DNA from: Trichomonas vaginalis G3
Taxonomy: Eukaryota; Parabasalia; Trichomonadida; Trichomonadidae
Assembly: GCF_026262505.1 (NCBI RefSeq)
Contig: NC_067205.1
Coordinates: forward strand, 18,907,645-18,971,644
Direction: 5' to 3'
DNA length: 64,000 bases
In this document: positions 30,211 through 39,177 of the stretch, piece after piece
Position numbering within the stretch: position 1 is the stretch's first letter
Layout of the letters: each line of letters opens with the position of its first letter
Made by a program: the position numbers and the translations under genes
Notes under the pieces: generated by a model
Database searches by the model: none
What the model was told of the DNA's origin: nothing
The model's input: only the letters and a program-made list of their open reading frames with translations

Positions 30211-31124
30211 TTATAAGCGTTTTACATGGTAAACATTGTGAATTCGTGAAATTCTAAACAATTTCGTAGCTTCAATTTCTTCTTTTAGTACATCGAATGT
30301 TTTAACGATACCGAAGGTTTCTTTATATTTCTTCTTGACGTCAGATAGAAGGAAATCTTCTGCTGTTGGATAGTTTTGTTCAGAAATTCTAACATATCCA
30401 TTTTATCTTCTGCTGGCTTTTCTGCTTCTTTCTTTAAGTCTGCATAGTCGTTTCGCATTCTTTCTATCTCTTTGACGGAGTAGTTATATTTCCTAATTGC
30501 TGCTTTACATTTAGAACATTGCGGGTTCATTTTTGCGTTATATTCTGAAACCTTACCTGCTAAAACAACTAAGGCGTCAATGGTTTTCTTTAACTCAAAC
30601 ATAGCGGGTCTTATTTGTTCATTCCATACCTTACCTCTTCTATCTTTATCTCTTATTTCCCAAACACATTTTGCAACTAACGAAACAAAGTTGTCGTAGG
30701 TCTTAAACTCCCCAGATTTGTATATGTCAGAGATGTTCTTATATACCATATCGCAATCTTTGTCCATGACTTTGTGGTTGCAATGAAATCCAAGAAACTC
30801 ATAGTTTACCTTACGTATGAACTTCTTTATTTCTACTGAGTCAGTTGCTTTGACTTCTATTTCATCGAATTCTGGAATAGTAAGCTTTTGTTGTTGGATT
30901 TCAGGAAGTTTAGGTAAATGGTCAATAATATCCTGCATTTCATAAAGATACTGTTCATTTGTTTCATCTTTTGCACTACAGTCTAAATCTCCTTGGAGAA
31001 GTTCTTGCTTTATCTTCTGGATTTCTGTTTCGAAAGTATATGAAGAAGGAATGAAGCTTTTCATCTCTACTAACATTGAAGTTGGGTTCATGACTAAAGA
31101 GTTTGGTGCTGTTGTTGCTAACAT
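30211..31124 (-). pseudogene. Accessory unknown protein (305-residue family), frameshifted
   Basis: The reading starts at ATG 31124 (Met-Leu-Ala-Thr-Thr) and shifts frame near 30385. I do not recognise the family. The chain is mostly helical, with a proline/Glu stretch at about 75-100, HCNHK and a CSKCKAA pair that could form a small metal site, then an Arg/Asp-rich coiled region. The element B copy (51566-52507) is intact, 313 residues, and ends in the same YHVKRL tail. The tight similarity between A and B and the shared leader mark it as part of the exchanged accessory block. Confidence 0.65.
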
Positions 31125-31199
31125 GTTCTTACAATAAAAATAAAAAAATATTTTTTTAAAAAAACTAACTTTATTTTTTATTTCGGGAAAATTCATGAG

Positions 31200-31380
31200 G
31201 TTAGAAAACATGTACGAAGAAGTCTTGACAAAACATTTACGATGAAATCATGACAAAACATTTATGAAGAAGTCTTGACAAAACATTTACGAAGAAGTCA
31301 TGAAAATTCAAGAGGGTAGAAAAGAGGGTAGAAGACAGGTTAGATCTAACCTTCTACCCTAAAATATATTTTTGGGTCAT
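31200..31380. repeat. 25-bp repeats and an inverted palindromic element
   Basis: About four GAAGTCTTGACAAAACATTT-type units (31210-31310) are followed by an inverted palindromic element with core 31313-31360 containing GGTTAGATCTAACC, then TAAAATATATTTTTGGGTCA. Confidence 0.8.
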
Positions 31381-32041
31381 TTACTCACAATATTTTTGTA
31401 CAAAACGACCCCAAACTTTTAACTTCTTTTCTGCAGCTTCTAATGTTATCTTAGCGAGTTCATATTCTCTAAATTCTCTTTAAATCTTCTTGTTCCCATT
31501 GGTCTAGTTCGTATGGCGAGTCTCTATAACCAGAACATATCTCACGTTCATGTTCTATTTGTTTTTCATGCATTTTTCTAACTTCTTCTTCAAACAAAGG
31601 TTTTGCATTCTCTACTGTATCTTCAAGTTCTTCTTCATCTAACTTCTCATGAACTTTCTTGTCTATGGAGTCCATAATTTTTCCAACTGCTATACAATAT
31701 TTTGGAGAAGCCCACATTGCTATATAGTTTACAAGTCTTGGGTCTACATACATTCCTCTAACCTGTTTGATTTCATCCGGAATTCCTGCTTGAAGTTTGT
31801 ATAAAAAGCAACCCGCCGTTTTCCGCGGGTTGGTATATTCTTCACAAAATGCCTTAAAATACTCTTCCCAGGACTTATTTTCCAACAACCTTCTAAAGTC
31901 TTTCCCAAACTGCTGACATATCTTTGTTACATTTATATAACCATCCTTGTCTCTACGTAAGACTTCAATACCGTTGTAAGTGCCTTTTGTGAATGTTTCG
32001 CCATTAGATTTGTTCGTGAACGTTTTTGCTTCGACTGTCAT
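31381..32041 (-). pseudogene. Second KilA-N protein, frameshifted near the end
   Basis: The reading starts at ATG 32041. The N-terminal domain, residues about 15-130, is a good KilA-N domain: GIEVLRRDKDGYINVTKICQ, then VDPRLVNYIAMWASPKYC. A Glu-rich coiled C-terminus follows. One base shift near 31480 separates the last about 30 residues. It is related to, but clearly different from, the KilA-N gene at 27234. A GC-rich hairpin (31809-31832) encodes TNPRKTAGC. A small inverted copy of this part lies downstream of its start, at 32165-32235. The leader matches the accessory-block type. Confidence 0.78.
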
Positions 32042-32368
32042 TTTCAGTTCTTACAATAAAAATAAAAAATATTTTTAAGTGGCTTAACCGTCGGACATCC
32101 GTTTGTGGCTTAACCGTCGGACATTCGTTTGTGGCTTAACCGTCGGACATTCGTTTGTGGCTTAACCTCAAAACAAGCATTTTGTGAAGAATATACCAAC
32201 CCGCGGAATTCCGCGGGTTGCTTTTTTTATACAAAATTCAAGAGTTTTGCGTGTTTTCTACGATGTTGTCAAAATGTCGTGTTGTCACACTTTTTAAAAG
32301 AAGTTAAAATGACCGAGGCACATAGGCACATAGGCACACCTAAAAAACATCTAACCAAAACTCATTTT
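32042..32368. repeat. 26-bp repeats and an inverted KilA-N gene fragment
   Basis: GTGGCTTAACCGTCGGACAT plus TCGTTT repeats about three times at 32080-32160. Positions 32165-32235 are an inverted copy of the KilA-N coding segment. They include the 18-bp perfect palindrome CCCGCGGAATTCCGCGGG at 32200-32217. Nothing else was recognised. Confidence 0.8.
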
Positions 32369-33229
32369 TCAATACTTTTTCAGCACTTTTCCGTAGTTGT
32401 ATATGAAAGACAATTCGAGATAAAAGTCATAGTACAGTGGAATAATATGCTGCACACCGTTTGTTGTGAACCAAACTTGAAAGTCAGAGAAACTGTTACT
32501 AGGTGGTTCGTAGAATTTAGAAGCAAAGTCATAAAAGTCCTTACCGATACATAGAAAACTGTTGTTGCTTGAACTGAAACTTGCATGACACATGACATTT
32601 TGAGGGTCAAACACATTTCTATAAACTGTCAAATCTGTTGGTGGGCGTATAAATTTAAACGGACCGTCAGGTGGTAATGGTTCGTTCTGGTTTAGTAACC
32701 GAAGAAATTGTGCCCAAGAACGTTTGTCTACTCCCCAATATAAAAACTCTGTATCTCTTGGAGGGTTAATTTCAATCTTTTGAAATGAAACTGTGGAGTT
32801 CATCTTGTTATATTCTAGTTTCAGATAGTATGTTCCATTTAGTAAAGAGTGGTATTTTTCTTGAAATTCCCAGTAGTATTTGTTTATTTGAGTTTGGAAG
32901 TCATTTAGAGTTTTCTCAAGACTTTCGTCTGAACGAATTGTAAAGATTTTCATTTCGTCAAATTTTTCTATTAGACCATCAGAACCTTTATACTGACCAT
33001 GAAAATATACTGCGAACATGAAGGCGTTCGTTCTATTTGAAAACAAAACTCTTCTAAATCCTATTGCCTTTGCATCTGAAGGACTTTGAAGCCAACGAAT
33101 TGGATAGTCGAACCTGTAAGCTCCGGATGAAATTTCTTCATCTGATATAGTCCTACCGGCATTTGTGAAGATATAGTCTAACGGTTTTGTATCTGCTACT
33201 TTTGTTCTTTGTTTTTCAACCTGAAACAT
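32369..33229 (-). CDS. Putative virion protein, FDYP-W family, copy 1
   Basis: The protein has 286 residues from ATG 33229. It is beta-rich, with YRFDYPIRWLQSPSDAKAIG near residue 40. Its paralog in this element (37506-38354) has YRFDYPLRWLRDPSVTKAIG at the same place, and both end in a QVWFTT...HIIPLYY-like strand region. Two element B proteins (44036-44893 and 59622-60470) share the pattern loosely: KFPTDWIVNINEEKYIGI and YEYPRHWVEYVGGEKAIEI. Each element therefore carries two members beside structural genes. I infer a capsid-associated or spike protein; the fold is unknown. Confidence 0.7.
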   Translation of the reverse strand: MFQVEKQRTKVADTKPLDYIFTNAGRTISDEEISSGAYRFDYPIRWLQSPSDAKAIGFRRVLFSNRTNAFMFAVYFHGQYKGSDGLIEKFDEMKIFTIRSDESLEKTLNDFQTQINKYYWEFQEKYHSLLNGTYYLKLEYNKMNSTVSFQKIEINPPRDTEFLYWGVDKRSWAQFLRLLNQNEPLPPDGPFKFIRPPTDLTVYRNVFDPQNVMCHASFSSSNNSFLCIGKDFYDFASKFYEPPSNSFSDFQVWFTTNGVQHIIPLYYDFYLELSFIYNYGKVLKKY

Positions 33230-33297
33230 TTAATATATGTAAAAATATACTGTTTTAAAAAATGTTTTAAAATGGTATGCCATTTCATATTTCTCAT

Positions 33298-34017
33298 CTA
33301 ACAAACATGTTGTCTGACTGCTTGAGGGTTATGTTGGTACCATTCGAACTTCACGCTTACAATTCCTTCAATTGCATTCAAAATGTCTGAGTCGGAGTCA
33401 ACCATTTGTTCTCTCTTTGTAGTCTTGAAAGCGTCAAGAAGCATTGCAGCTGTTGTGACATTGCCATGTGCATAGTAAATATGACCATCTAAATCTGTTA
33501 CGGTTAGTCTGAGATTGTATCCTTTCTTATTTCCATCTTGTATGGCAGCAAGTACACCCATGAAGCCTTCTTTGTTCTTTCCTTCTTCAAAATTTACTGT
33601 AAAGGTTCGACCAGATGTAATTTTACTTCTAACCTCACGATACTTTTCATATGCATATCTTGTTCTTTCCATGGGAGCATGTGCGTCTTCACCTTTTCCT
33701 TTTTTCCTTCTCAAAGGATGCAATTGTTCGTCATGTTTCCAGTAGAATCTGGCAAAGCCGTCGTGTCCTTCAACTTGAGGCTCACTAACATTGAAAGGCA
33801 AGTTCATAAGACGTTCTTCTTCTAACCTCTCTAGTCTGTTTGGATAATTGGCGCGTGCTGTTTCAAGGTCCATTTCGTAGGTCAGACCAGCCAGTTTGTC
33901 ATAGACTTTTATGGGTCTTCCCTTCCTATATTTAAACTTCTTTGAAACTTTCCAACCATATCTTTCTAACTCTGCTTTTATTCTAGCAGATTTTCTATCC
34001 ATTCTATATGGGGGCAT
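33298..34017 (-). CDS. Hypothetical basic protein
   Basis: The protein has 239 residues from ATG 34017. It is rich in Arg/Lys, with RKKGKGEDAHAPMERTRYAY in the middle and a compact alpha/beta C-terminal half. I see no catalytic motif, signal or membrane segment. It lies in a minus-strand run of virion-type genes between the FDYP-W protein and the 34047 gene. DNA-binding or core function is possible from charge alone. Confidence 0.6.
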   Translation of the reverse strand: MPPYRMDRKSARIKAELERYGWKVSKKFKYRKGRPIKVYDKLAGLTYEMDLETARANYPNRLERLEEERLMNLPFNVSEPQVEGHDGFARFYWKHDEQLHPLRRKKGKGEDAHAPMERTRYAYEKYREVRSKITSGRTFTVNFEEGKNKEGFMGVLAAIQDGNKKGYNLRLTVTDLDGHIYYAHGNVTTAAMLLDAFKTTKREQMVDSDSDILNAIEGIVSVKFEWYQHNPQAVRQHVC

Positions 34018-34046
34018 TTTTATAAAAATAAAAAAATGTTTTTACT

Positions 34047-34631
34047 TTACTTAACATAGCCACCAGCTACCAAAAGTCTTTGACGCCAACCCATACCAGC
34101 TAATGAAGGTTGACTTGGTTTAGTTTGGAAACTAAACTTTGGTTTTGGTTTATCTTCAGTTTTTGGTTTTTCTTCTTCTATCGGTTTTTCGTCACTTTTC
34201 GGTTCATCTGACTTTACCTCACTTGCAGGTATGGTTGTGTCGTCAACATCTTCATAAATATCATATGCCATTTGTTTTTGTTTTCCTTTCAACTTTTTGT
34301 GTTTGTTGTAAAGTTTAGAATATTTTGACTCTAAGTCAATGAGATGTTCTATAATGAACTGTTGGTCAGTGAAGAATACCTTCCCATCTGTTGTCTCGAA
34401 AGCTCCTTCAGACTTCAATATTTTATTTGTGAGAGTCTGTTTCTTTTTTGAGATACTAGCCGTTCCATTTCTATGAAAAGTGACTTTATAGTTAGGGTTT
34501 GTATTTCCAGACCTGGCACTTTCTATTATTGAATTTTTCTCTTCATCTGTAAGTTCTTTGACAGGTTTTGACAATGGTTCTGAACTTTTTGTTTGTGGTG
34601 TCAAATCTACCGTTTCAACTTCTTCGGTCAT
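34047..34631 (-). CDS. Hypothetical virion-associated protein, shared with element B
   Basis: The protein has 194 residues from ATG 34631, with leader TTTTTTACTGAGATGAA. An N-terminal helix with EEKNSIIESARSG precedes strands YKVTFHRNGTASISKKKQ; a Lys/Pro/Glu-rich disordered part and a short C-terminal GMGWRQRLLVAGGYVK follow. Element B's 43271-43705 has SERESIILNDARG then a matching strand pair. Both have a Pro-rich tail ending in a basic patch. Conservation across both elements beside the capsid and fibre genes argues for a structural or assembly role. Confidence 0.65.
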   Translation of the reverse strand: MTEEVETVDLTPQTKSSEPLSKPVKELTDEEKNSIIESARSGNTNPNYKVTFHRNGTASISKKKQTLTNKILKSEGAFETTDGKVFFTDQQFIIEHLIDLESKYSKLYNKHKKLKGKQKQMAYDIYEDVDDTTIPASEVKSDEPKSDEKPIEEEKPKTEDKPKPKFSFQTKPSQPSLAGMGWRQRLLVAGGYVK

Positions 34632-34650
34632 TTCATCTCAGTAAAAAATT

Positions 34651-34805
34651 TTAGTTTGTTTTGTTTTCAACTGGTTGTTTAGGTTTTTTAAGTCGGTCTA
34701 AAACTTCCTGAGGTATAGGAGGACTTGACAAACACGTGGTTGTGTAACTGCTGGAAGTCGACAAATCCATCTTGAACCCATTTGTCTCAATGCTGTATTG
34801 TTCAT
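34651..34805 (-). pseudogene. Small frameshifted ORF
   Basis: ATG 34805 is preceded by the same TTTTTTACTGAGATGAA leader as the gene at 34631. The frame from it breaks after about 12 codons. Another phase, beginning MDLSTSSSYTT, reads a Ser/Pro-rich then Lys-rich peptide to the stop at 34651. It is probably one gene of about 50 codons with one base shift. It is too short to assign. Confidence 0.45.
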
Positions 34806-34824
34806 TTCATCTCAGTAAAAAAAT

Positions 34825-35226
34825 TTACATTCCCCACGTTTGAGGTGGTTGCGGTTGGTTGTTGTTTACCCATTGTTGTGCATGGTTATATCCTCTGTTA
34901 AAGAATCTTTCACCTTGGTCCATATAGTGCCCTGCTTGGTTATAGTAGTCATTTGCTTTGTTATAGTAGTTTCCTGCTTGTCTTCCTACATTGTCCATCC
35001 ATCCTTGAACTTTTCCTCTTGTTTCAGGATTTGGAATAAGATTTGCTGCATCTCGTGCTACCTCCCAACCTTTCTGTACAGTTTGTATAATAGGTTGTGC
35101 TTTCTCTTTAAGTATACCTAATGTACTCAAAATCTTCCTTCCAATTCCAAATGCACCTCTAGCTATTGTTCCCACTGCGGGTAAAAATCTGGATGCAACT
35201 CCTGCTAATGCGCCAAATAAACCCAT
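34825..35226 (-). CDS. Small amphipathic, possibly membrane-active virion protein
   Basis: The protein has 133 residues from ATG 35226. It begins MGLFGALAGVASRFLPAVG, a Gly/Ala-rich amphipathic helix, continues through a short helical region, and ends in a Tyr/Gln/Asn-rich section and PQPPQTWGM. A hydrophobic amphipathic N-terminus in a small virion gene recalls adenovirus-type membrane-lytic proteins; this is analogy, not homology. The gene at 38357 has a similar plan. Its start faces the integrase start across 16 bp. Confidence 0.6.
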   Translation of the reverse strand: MGLFGALAGVASRFLPAVGTIARGAFGIGRKILSTLGILKEKAQPIIQTVQKGWEVARDAANLIPNPETRGKVQGWMDNVGRQAGNYYNKANDYYNQAGHYMDQGERFFNRGYNHAQQWVNNNQPQPPQTWGM

Positions 35227-35242
35227 TTCTTATGGGTTAAAA

Positions 35243-36201
35243 ATGACGAATTCAAACAAGGACCCCTATGTTTCCAAGGCAACAAAGAAAGCACTCATGG
35301 TAAAAATCTTTAGTTCAACACCAAATGCTTGGTTTATGGATATCTTGGAAAACATTCCGAGAGTTAGAACAGATGGACCACCATACTGGCTAATATTTGT
35401 TGGTCAAAACACAAGATACTGTGAAGCCATACCATTATGGTCCAAAATATTTTAGATGTGAAAACTGCTTTGACAATATTCGTTGACAAATACCATCCAA
35501 CAAAACTGACATCTGACTATGAAAGTTCTTTCAAATCAGACGATATTAAAAACTATCTGCGTTCAAAAAATGTAAACCAATATTTCATTGTCGACCAAAA
35601 CCATTCTGCTCTTGGTGTCATTGACGGTTGTATAAAAATGTTAAGAGACTTAAACCAACCACAAGGTGGTGAGGTAGATGAAATGTCATATGACGACAAG
35701 TATAGACACTTCTCCATGGCAAAGATGAGACAAGTTTTAAATATTTACAATAGCCGTAAACAAAAAGGTTTGGGAAACCACTCCCCCGAAGAAATGAAAA
35801 ACAACCCTGACTTAGAGAAAGACTATATATTTAATAGTTTAGTCAAAAGAGACAAACAAGAAAGAATGCCGGGCTTCAAACTTCAGAAAGGCGACAAAGT
35901 AAAAATAGAAATACCTAAACGCGACCCATATGAAAATACTATTGACTATGACAACAATGGGAACTCGACAGGTACTCACATTCGTGTTCGTAAAAATAGA
36001 AGAAAGTATACAAGAGAATATTATGAAGTTTTAGGCAAACATGGCAAAATGTACAGACTGCAAGCAGAAGATAAAACTACTATTGTCAGACCTCGTTTCA
36101 AACTTGTCAAAGTTCAAGGTGGTATACTTTCAAAAACAGTTCCTAACAAATATAAGACAACTCCTGACGAATATGCTAAAGAAGTTGAAAATGACGACTA
36201 A
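35243..36201 (+). pseudogene. Retroviral-type (rve) integrase, one frameshift
   Basis: The first part (35243-35455) carries WFMDILE, the first catalytic Asp. A single-base shift near 35440-35450 precedes the rest. LTSDYESS carries the second Asp. The third acidic residue lies exactly 35 residues later in NHSALGVIDG. It is Asp, where Maverick and retroviral integrases normally have Glu. A basic C-terminal tail with SH3-like strands (GDKVKIEIP, YEVLGKHGKMYRLQ) follows. It would cut and join element ends to host DNA. The stop overlaps the convergent fibre stop by four bases. Confidence 0.82.
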
Positions 36202-37487
36202 GCATTTCTATACCATGCGTAAACTGTCATGTAAGGTGGCATGTAGTCTTTACTTTGTCCCGTTGTTTGCGTATATCCTGAAACGTTATGTGTATGGTTT
36301 CCATCTCCCTGAGTGTCACTCCAGTAACAATTTATAGCAAACTTAACGTTGTCTTTAACATCATATCCTTTACCTTTTGTCATTCCTGACCAATCCCAAT
36401 ATCTATGCTTATGCCAACCTGCTTGAGATGTACTTAAATCTATGTAGTGACTGTGTGCAGGTAAATTTTCACCTGAAATCGTTTTACTTCCACCTGTTTC
36501 CTTTGAAGAGTTTGCACAATACAAAAACCTGTCGACTATTTGAGTCCAAGTTCCAAAACCAAGTACTACTTCTGGTCTGGTAGAGTTCATTGACGTATAA
36601 ATAGAACCTATAGGATATACTGTTTGAAGTATTTCTGTCTTTAATGTTTGAAGCTCTGTTTTGTCTGCTTTTTTATATAACTTTTCTTCAAGTTCATTTA
36701 CGTCAGAGATGCTATGTCTATGATATTTTTGTGGGTATGTTCCTTCTGTCCATGCGAAAATACGTTCTTTTGTTGCATCTACATATCCTTTTATCCATGT
36801 CGAGTCTGCTTTTGTATTCCTTAACTCTGTAACACCTTTCTCAAGCTCTTTCAACTGTTGTCCATCTTCCATTAAACCTCTGGTATGACTTGAAACCGTT
36901 TGTGTCAACATATCTACAGTTTCTTTGTCGGCTTTAAGGTCTAAACACCCTGAAACCCATCCTGTATCGGCTTTAGTTTTTAAAATCTTTGAAGTCCGTT
37001 CATGGTACCATTCAACCCTTTCTTTAATTTCATTGTCTTTTTCATCCACATATTCCTTATCTGCCTTCTTATCTAATGCACTAGCCACACATGCTAACTC
37101 ATCGTTAACATATGTTTTATCTGCTTTCTTTTCAACATCCTCTTTCGTTGCATATGTTGCATCTGCTCTGTCATGTTCTTCTTGAACTTTTTCAATGACA
37201 TACTCTTTGTCAGCTTTGTTGTCAACATCTGCTTTCAAAAGAAGTTCTTTTATAGGCTTCTCGTTTAAAGTTCCTTTTGTTGGATTTACACAGACAGTAT
37301 GGTTCTTACTGTCTTGAAACAGAAACTCATCTGTCATTGGGTTTATCGTCAGTTTTAAGTTTCCTTCTTTCAATGACTCAGATATCTTAGAATAGTTTGA
37401 AAAGTTTGTTGTGTTCTTATTTAGAGCTTGCAAAATGAGTTGTCGGTTGTGTTGTATTTCTCTCATAGACGCTGTTTCTTTCGACAT
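36198..37487 (-). CDS. Trimeric fibre with phage tail-collar domain
   Basis: The protein has 429 residues from ATG 37487. Residues about 90-300 repeat a KADKEYVDE/KADKTYVND motif every 20-30 residues, typical of trimeric coiled-coil fibre shafts. The C-terminus has YPIGSIYTSMNSTRPEVVLG, GFGTWTQI and RFLYC, then His pairs HSHY, HKH and HTH. This is the phage tail-collar/gp10-gp12 type fold, where His residues bind metal at the trimer axis. It probably mediates attachment to the host cell. Element B has a longer homolog (53892-56625). Finding a bacteriophage-type fibre domain in a eukaryotic Maverick is notable. The start shares an 18-bp divergent promoter with the 37506 gene. Confidence 0.85.
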   Translation of the reverse strand: MSKETASMREIQHNRQLILQALNKNTTNFSNYSKISESLKEGNLKLTINPMTDEFLFQDSKNHTVCVNPTKGTLNEKPIKELLLKADVDNKADKEYVIEKVQEEHDRADATYATKEDVEKKADKTYVNDELACVASALDKKADKEYVDEKDNEIKERVEWYHERTSKILKTKADTGWVSGCLDLKADKETVDMLTQTVSSHTRGLMEDGQQLKELEKGVTELRNTKADSTWIKGYVDATKERIFAWTEGTYPQKYHRHSISDVNELEEKLYKKADKTELQTLKTEILQTVYPIGSIYTSMNSTRPEVVLGFGTWTQIVDRFLYCANSSKETGGSKTISGENLPAHSHYIDLSTSQAGWHKHRYWDWSGMTKGKGYDVKDNVKFAINCYWSDTQGDGNHTHNVSGYTQTTGQSKDYMPPYMTVYAWYRNA

Positions 37488-37505
37488 TTTTATTCTAGAT
37501 AAAAT

Positions 37506-38354
37506 ATGCTTTCAATAGAAAAAGAAAATTCAAGAGTTGCTACAACTAAACCATTAGATGAACTTTTTACGAATGTCGGTCAAAAGTTTGAGACAGAGAC
37601 CGTAAAGCATGAAGGCTATCGTTTTGACTACCCATTGAGATGGTTAAGAGACCCATCCGTCACAAAAGCTATTGGCTTTCGTAGAATGAAGTTCATTTCA
37701 GAAGCCATACATGGTTTCCCATTTACGGTCGCTTTTGAAATTCGATACTATAACAAAGAAAAACATACGTATGAGAAATTTGAACAGGGAAAACTTTTAC
37801 AAGTTAGTTTGCTTGTAAACTTAGAAACAACTCTTCAAGCTTTTCAAGAAAAAATAAACGATATCTATCTCGAATATGCAAAACAGTACAACATTGACGA
37901 AGGAGAGTACCATCTCGATATTTTTATATGACAGGAAAAATGCAACTGTTAAAATCAATAGAATAGAAGACCTTGGAGAAGACGTTTATATTTCTACAAA
38001 ATATAACAACTTGGCATGGTATAGATTTTTGAGGATGTTAAATCAGCCTGCAGAATATCCAGTACACCGGACTTTTATGAAGTCGAAAACCCTAATGGAA
38101 CATATGAAAATGTTTTCGACTCAGATGCTATTATAGTTCATGCTTCATTTTCTGGTGCACAAAACTCTTTTTTATGCTTGGCAAATGACTTTTACGAAAA
38201 ACCTACAAAGCTATATGAACCACCGAGTGGAAGTATTTCAGACTTTCAAGTATGGTTTACTACAGATGGAAGAAAGAGAATAGTTCCATTATACCATGCG
38301 TTTTACTTAGAACTTAGTTTCATATACAACTACTATCGAACGGTAAAAATATAA
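37506..38354 (+). pseudogene. Putative virion protein, FDYP-W family, copy 2, frameshifted
   Basis: The reading starts at ATG 37506 with ATTCTAGATAA leader. The first 140 residues parallel the protein at 32369-33229, including YRFDYPLRWLRDPSVTKAIG. A base shift near 37920 and another near 38090 divert the reading, but the remaining codons to the stop at 38354 still match the paralog's C-terminus (SDFQVWFTT...). It is therefore a second family member, recently broken or mis-sequenced. Confidence 0.65.
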
Positions 38355-38356
38355 TT

Positions 38357-38599
38357 TTAATATGGTTGAGGTGTTGGATTTGGTTGCCAACTAGACTGTG
38401 GTGCAGGTTCAGGCTGTTGTATAACAGGAGCTTGTTCTTCTGGTTCAGGGTCTTTAGGTATAATACCAACAAACTGACCTACTCTTTTACCAATATTTTT
38501 GACACCGTTCCAAATTCCTCTTCCGACAGATTTTATTCCATTCCATATACCTCTTCCAACTCTTCTGAAGAAGTTTCCAATACTACTGAAGAAACCCAT
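38357..38599 (-). CDS. Small amphipathic basic virion protein
   Basis: The protein has 80 residues from ATG 38599. It begins MGFFSSIGNFFRRVGRGIW, and a GRGIWNG(I/V)K motif repeats twice, forming Gly/Trp/Arg-rich amphipathic helices. A Pro/Gln-rich tail follows. The plan resembles the 34825 protein. Membrane disruption or DNA condensation during entry is possible; evidence is composition only. It is convergent with the preceding plus-strand gene (2-bp gap). Confidence 0.6.
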   Translation of the reverse strand: MGFFSSIGNFFRRVGRGIWNGIKSVGRGIWNGVKNIGKRVGQFVGIIPKDPEPEEQAPVIQQPEPAPQSSWQPNPTPQPY

Positions 38600-38617
38600 T
38601 TTACTATATGTAAAAAT

Positions 38618-38979
38618 CTAATGTCCACCTAGTCTCTTACGTTTCCTGTTGAGTTCCATAGCATTCTTTAACTGGAGCTCATACATTCTGTTTCTCCTCT
38701 GGTAGAAAACATACTCTGGGTCAACTCCTGTGTTCGCGTCATCTGCATAGAGTTGTTTATATCCCACTTCAGGGTTTGTATAAAACTCTTTCCATCTCAT
38801 ATTTGCATACCATGGTGGCAAACCTAACGCAGCGTCATTTGACATGGCAGTTTGCATTTGTACATCTGTTGGCACTTGACATAGTTTGCCATTGCAGTTT
38901 GTATTCTAACTTCATTTGGAATATTCTCTGGGTTTGGTTGTCCAGGTTGCTGTGCATTCGCTAAGTTCTGTGCGTCCAT
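38618..38979 (-). pseudogene. Small virion-type protein, frameshifted
   Basis: ATG 38979 has leader ATATTTTTATCTAATATTAA. After about 36 codons (including IQTAMANYV) a base shift occurs near 38875, then the frame with VQMQTAMSNDAALGLPPWYA continues to a basic end NRKRKRLGG at 38618. The QTAM(A/S)N motif occurs twice, suggesting an internal duplication. No family was recognised. Confidence 0.55.
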
Positions 38980-39002
38980 TTAATATTAGATAAAAATATC
39001 TC

Positions 39003-39134
39003 TTACGAGTACATATACTGAACATTTGCAGGCATTGGTTCATCTTCATATTCTCTGTACTTTTCTGCCACGTCAAATAAATAAATGACACAATGGAAAA
39101 AACCTAAAACAAGTAGTCCTATTTCAAACCACAT
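39003..39134 (-). CDS. Small single-pass membrane protein, 43 residues
   Basis: ATG 39134 to a TAA at 39003-39005. Residues 1-20 (MWFEIGLLVLGFFHCVIYLF) are a hydrophobic helix; the rest is acidic and Tyr-rich, ending MYS. It follows the same compact gene spacing as its neighbours and has a TTTTATTAGTAAGTAA leader. It is intact. Function is unknown; virion membrane or entry roles are possible. Confidence 0.6.
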   Translation of the reverse strand: MWFEIGLLVLGFFHCVIYLFDVAEKYREYEDEPMPANVQYMYS

Positions 39135-39177
39135 TTACTTACTAATAAAATTTCTTTATTGTGACACTTTCTCCAGT

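Noticed and set aside
33298-34017. Maverick cysteine protease candidate
   Set aside because: No His-Asp/Glu-Cys arrangement of the Ulp1/adenain type could be found here or in other unassigned genes of A or B.
35243-36201. LTR retrotransposon integrase
   Set aside because: No reverse transcriptase, RNase H, gag or LTRs are seen; capsid and packaging ATPase genes surround it.
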